Shown here piece by piece: positions 59,925-64,000 of a DNA stretch of 64,000 nucleotides. A program made the position numbers and the translations under genes. Numbering within the stretch: the stretch's first letter is position 1; each line of letters opens with the position of its first letter. The stretch covers positions 3,162,001-3,226,000 of the forward strand of contig OZ020258.1 in assembly GCA_963971285.1 (NCBI GenBank). Direction: 5' to 3'. The stretch is from Astropecten irregularis (lineage: Eukaryota; Echinodermata; Asteroidea; Paxillosida; Astropectinidae). A model generated the notes under the pieces. That model saw only the letters and a list, made by a program, of their open reading frames with translations, was not told where the DNA came from and ran no database searches.

Positions 59925-60667
59925 TGTGCATGCACACAAGCACACCCACCACACGTCTGCATGGTTGCAATGTTTGTCTGAGATCCGTTGTGACGTCACA
60001 GCATTTAGCCTGCTATTTTTAGCCCAAGTGCGGAGCGCTATTGCAACAGTTACGTAAGCTTGTATACGCGCCAACAACAAAAATGCTTCCCAAATGGAGT
60101 ATTTATTCTTGCACCTCATGGCTAGACACTCTTATAATCTGCAACGTGTAATGTCCATTAATGCTTAATAATAGCATCTCTTGGCCATCCATCATAAGTG
60201 TAATTTGGTTGGAACGAGCTTCAGCAATTTGCATGTAGAGTTATCAATGGTCTGAATGGCCCTGATTGATGTGATCCTCAAATAATTTAATGTCCAGGGA
60301 ACCCCCCCCCCCCCCACCCTCTAAAAAAAGAAGAAGAATTGTGTGCGGTGTTACATTCAGCAAAGAGAGGAAAGCCATGAATGTATGAAAATGATGACTA
60401 TCCATGGACAGCTACAGAGTAAGAAGGCATACACTGTAATCATGAGTCACACAAATTAATCATACTCTCTCAAGTACTGAAACATTTTATGATGCAATAC
60501 ATTTCTGCAACTGTACCACTTTCCTGAAAGAATGAATCAGGCCTACTCAACAAAATAATTACCCCCAAATACACAATATACAGGACATAAGTACAGTGTA
60601 CCAACCTCTAACACACTGGATCACCAAATTCAAAATGCAGCACCATAACATGGACATGTTGTCCATG
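59925..60667. other. No gene recognised
   Basis: Non-coding. A perfect CRE (TGACGTCA) lies at about 59,990-59,997, and a 14-base poly(C) run at 60,302-60,315. Confidence 0.35.
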
Positions 60668-61042
60668 TTAAGGGTAATATCATACTTTGGTAGCATACTG
60701 AAACAGAAATCTTCACAGATTTATTTAAAACTAATACAGGGTATAAACATAGATGGTAGAAACATACCGTTAAAATATTTCTGCCTGAAAAGCTGTATTT
60801 ATCCAGAATAACCAATGACCAAAAACAATTTTGATCTTTTAAAAATAAAAAATAACAGTGAAAAGACTGAAAAATAGTGAAACAGTTAAAAATAAAGTTG
60901 ACGTTTTCCACTGTTTTCTCAAAAAGTTGGCACCGTATGGGACTGAAAATTTTACAGCTGACTGTTACTGTATCCTCCTTGATATTTTTGCCCATGAATC
61001 TGCATTTCATTAACAAAAACCACAGTATGATATTACCTTTAA
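60668..61042 (+). mobile_element. MITE-like family A, near full length (A17)
   Basis: TTAAGGGTAATATCATACTT to ACAGTATGATATTACCTTTAA. The 141-codon minus frame at 60,630-61,055 lies almost entirely inside it and is not a gene. Confidence 0.88.
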
Positions 61043-61246
61043 ACGTATTTAGCATAGTAGAAATGCAGAATGAAAGGAAAGTTTAGTATAAAATTGTTAC
61101 TGCCAGTGCGAGCTTGATGATTTTTAAGGATAGTCAAATTATTTGGCTTGAAATACCCCTTGCTGTATAGAGATAATAATAATTTATATACACCAACTGT
61201 GACACATGATATCATTATGCAAATTTTCTAAGATCAAGACTATACG

Positions 61247-61514
61247 ACGTGCTATTGCCGTGCCGAACTTAAATCAAATGAGTGCAGCAATAGCATGGCA
61301 GTAGTGCGGCAGTTGCGCTAAATGCTGAGCTAAATTAAAAGTGTCGCACCACTTCTTTTCCAAATACCGATAGCGCGGCAGACCCTGCCAAAGAGCATGC
61401 CGTCACAGTGCCGAACTCAATTTGCCGAGCCAAATACACACTAAACGCTGCGCTATTGCCGTGCCAAACTTGAAAATGTATAATTATTTGAGTTTGACAC
61501 GGCAGTAGCACAGC
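61247..61514. repeat. Fold-back repeat with GCTATTGCCGTGCC motifs (K)
   Basis: GCTATTGCCGTGCC occurs directly at 61,251 and 61,452, and inverted at 61,491-61,509. The last two form a 19-base hairpin with 17 pairs. GCGGCAG, TGCCGTCACAGTGCCGAACT and TTTGCCGAGCC fragments lie between. Probably a decayed fold-back element. Confidence 0.6.
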
Positions 61515-61598
61515 GTATAGCCTATGCCTAATTGTCAATACAGAATAGCGGCATATTGATTTTATAAAAAAACAAGGTAGCTGTTCCCAATCCTCCCG

Positions 61599-61614
61599 CC
61601 CCCCCCCCCCCCCC
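61599..61614 (+). repeat. Poly(C) run
   Basis: Sixteen consecutive C. The length may be unreliable in an assembly. Confidence 0.9.
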
Positions 61615-61828
61615 ACTATTTCACTGCCAATTGGCAGCACAAGGTCACGCATTAAAGCCTATATTCTTACAGAGCTATAGTTTGAGCACAGGAAGCAATT
61701 AGATAGTCTTGATCAAGGTTGAATGCTCACAGCTCCTCGTACTGTCGCAGTCTTCACAGTACTTACTGTCAGGCCACAGAAATCCTTTCAGATTTGCAGC
61801 GGACTGAAAGAAATATCTTCTTTCATCA

Positions 61829-62067
61829 GGGGCCAATTTCATAGAAATGCTTAGCACGAAAATTTGCTAAGCATGACATTGCTGTCTTAATAAAAACAGG
61901 TTTAACAACCAAATGTCCATGTGTTGTGCATCACTTGTAATTGTTCTTTGGCTGTTGTTCACTGACCATGAATATCAAATGGAATTTTCAATGGTGGTTT
62001 GTTTTATTGGGCGATACATGTTTGTGCTAAGCACATTTTTGTGCTTAGCAGCTCTATGAAAATGGCC
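61829..62067 (-). mobile_element. MITE-like family C, intact (C9)
   Basis: GGGGCCAATTTCATAGAAAT to AGCTCTATGAAAATGGCC, with TTTGGCTGTTGTTCACTGAC inside. Confidence 0.88.
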
Positions 62068-63285
62068 TCTGTGCAGCTCCTGCCTATTATTGTCATGAGT
62101 CACATGAGATCTGTGAGTGAGTGACTTTAGTCTGTTGGACTTAGACTGTGAGTCACTGTTCATGTAGGCCTACATGCCCTGTAGTCTCAACATGGAGCTG
62201 AGTGAGTCAAATCACACTGGAGTCCAACTCAGGCTGAGTCATAATAAGCAATACTTGTAAGCATTCCCGCGCGCTTCACGCGCAACCTCAGCGTCGTGAT
62301 GGTACTAGCAGCGCTTTACATTCAAAAAATGCATAGTCTATCGATTACCCGTGTTCCGTCTCAAGGGAGGCTTGCGAAATGTTACACTGTGCCATGTGGA
62401 AGGACGCAAAAGCAGCCAGCATAAAACCGTTTTGTAAGATTTCGCGTCCATGAGAAAAAGTCTCAATGGTTGAGAGTTTTGTTTTGCTCTGTGTGAAACG
62501 GCATTAAGTGCATTAAGTTTCTAACCCATATTGTCAACTTCAACTTTGGCAACTCAGTTGACTTTCCATGTTTACGTCAGTCACACACAATCGCAGTTAT
62601 TTGGCCTTGCATCCAGAATTACTAAATTACTGAATTTAAATATTTAATAAGTGGAACCACTGGCAATGATTTCACAACCAGCCCAACTAATATACAGCCC
62701 TGGATATACCACTTAGAGAGTAGTCCTTCGATTCAATCTAACCTTTCTGCTGAAATAAAAATCTATTTGTGTCAGGGTTGGTCTGACCTGGATCGGAATG
62801 GCCAACCACCTTGCCAAGCCAACCCCAAAATCCTGACTGTAACTGCAACATTGAAATGCTTCCTAAAATTGAATTTTCTCCGAAGTCGTTTCTAATCGAA
62901 TCAGCTATTAGAGATTGTATGAAAATGACTGGAGGTATAAGTGCACGTGTGTCTCTCAGTGTCCTCCTAAGCACTGATAAGTCAGTGCCCTGCTTGTTCA
63001 AGCATCTACCGTAATTCATAACCCTATGTATGATGCGTCATATCAGGAGAAGGGATTCCCTATCTAGTACAGCACAGCGTAGAAGCTTAGATGAAAATGA
63101 GACATCATATTCATACAGCTGTCAATATGGTCTCCTAGGTCACATGTACTAATGAATCAGTATACACTAACCCATCATTACAGTAAGTAATAACCCAACC
63201 ACACACTCACCCAGTGCATGTCTGTAGTACATCTAGGAGGATGTGTAAACACAAGCTCTGATTTGACGCAGAATGAGCAAGACTA
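62068..63285. other. No gene recognised
   Basis: About 1.2 kb. The region 62,738-63,019 is open on both strands (93 codons minus, 67 codons plus) without recognisable content; a donor-like CCAG|GTCAGA occurs on the minus strand in this interval. Not strong enough to call an exon. Confidence 0.3.
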
Positions 63286-63636
63286 GAGGCCTTTTCACAC
63301 TATCTCCTTTTCGATCCGTGTTGAAACTAACCCGGATCCACCCCAGTTCAGCCCGGCAAGTTTTTGAACCGGATCGAAGAGACGCAACATTCACACTACG
63401 TTAATGGTGAACCGGCTCATACAACACAGATCACGCGTCACACGGCGCAAAATGCAGTTTGGAACCGGGTTGAGATTTTCAACCCTGCTCCCTACCAGGG
63501 TTGATTTCGATCCGGCTAGACCGTCCTACCCGGGTTGGCTCGGGGTTGAAAATTTTCAAGTGTGAAAAGGGTTGAAAAAAATCTCGGGGTTCGATCCGGT
63601 TCCAACCCCGAGATTTTGGATAGTGTGAAAAGGCCT
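63286..63636 (+). mobile_element. MITE-like family F, intact (F2)
   Basis: Perfect 18-base terminal inverted repeats (AGGCCTTTTCACACTATC) enclose 351 bp of CGGATC/GGGTTGAA-rich sequence. It is flanked by TAG on both sides, a possible 3-bp target duplication. The interior folds on itself through CCGGATCGAA and GGTTGAAA repeats. Non-autonomous. The superfamily is uncertain (three-base duplications fit PIF/Harbinger; the TTTCACAC end is also seen in other groups). Confidence 0.88.
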
Positions 63637-64000
63637 TAGTTGTGTCACTGCGGCCAGCAATTTAGACAGTGAACGTGACTCACGATCGATCATTAAACAC
63701 CTCATCCTTTTGTTTCAAGTGACTGAGCATTAGCCTTGTTTATTCTATGCAAATTGCCTAATAGCCCAATTGATTCAAGGGGGGTGTAGTGCTAAGCACT
63801 TATTGAATTTGAGGATATAATTAGGATTGACTGAGTATACGTATACATGCAAGCAATAAGATACCTGTAGGCTGTCTAGACGACATAATAGTCTCATTTC
63901 AACATGTGTGCATGCCAGCATGTAGCATTTTAATGTGCAACTCTTACACAATTATTCTTATTAGGTTTTCTAGACTAGGGGAAATAATTATAAAATATAT
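63637..64000. other. No gene seen
   Basis: AT-rich non-coding sequence running off the window. Confidence 0.4.

Noticed and set aside
60630-61055. 141-codon minus-strand frame
   Set aside because: Falls almost exactly within a family-A MITE; the same sequence in other copies is not open in this way.
62738-63019. 93-codon minus-strand frame overlapping a 67-codon plus frame
   Set aside because: Open on both strands and no recognisable domain; only a weak donor-like site supports it.

Overview
The window is eukaryotic, gene-poor and repeat-rich DNA. One protein gene is certain: an intronless SoxC (Sox4/11/12-type) transcription factor on the minus strand at 23,460-24,584. Its HMG box and C-terminal activation domain are those of a deuterostome SoxC. 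A large load of short non-autonomous DNA transposons (MITE-like elements) and the recurring 8-mer TAGGCCTA suggest a marine invertebrate deuterostome. My best guess is an echinoderm, possibly a sea star; this is inference from general impression, not a database match.

Layout. 1-19.8 kb is non-coding and crowded with MITE-like copies. I recognise two related families with TTAA-type ends (called A and B here), a family ending in GGGGCCAATTTCATAGAG (C), a cousin with GGGCCCAATTTCATGGAA ends (D), a family with TACAGGGTGTCCC ends (E), a family with AGGCCTTTTCACAC ends (F), and several fold-back elements. 19.8-27.4 kb holds SoxC with its probable AT-rich 3' UTR, its GC-box/CCAAT/CRE-bearing 5' flank, and about 7.6 kb free of all these families. 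27.4-46 kb returns to MITE-rich DNA, with composite, nested and rearranged copies. 46-50.2 kb holds a fold-back element, a pentanucleotide (GGACT) array and a nested insertion.

50.6-54.2 kb is a 49-bp minisatellite of about 73 units that keeps perfect phase from end to end. Read on the minus strand, each unit carries a 5' splice-donor-like CAAG|GTAAGG. The array abuts a candidate 151-bp minus-strand exon whose own donor is the same motif. 57.6-59.9 kb is a second long array of 26-bp units. The rest to 64 kb is MITE-bearing non-coding DNA.

No transposase, reverse transcriptase, rRNA or complete tRNA gene was recognised. Most small open frames fall inside MITEs or tandem arrays and are not genes. 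Stretches not listed hold nothing I can identify. Family letters and consensus statements are my own, from comparing copies by eye within the window.
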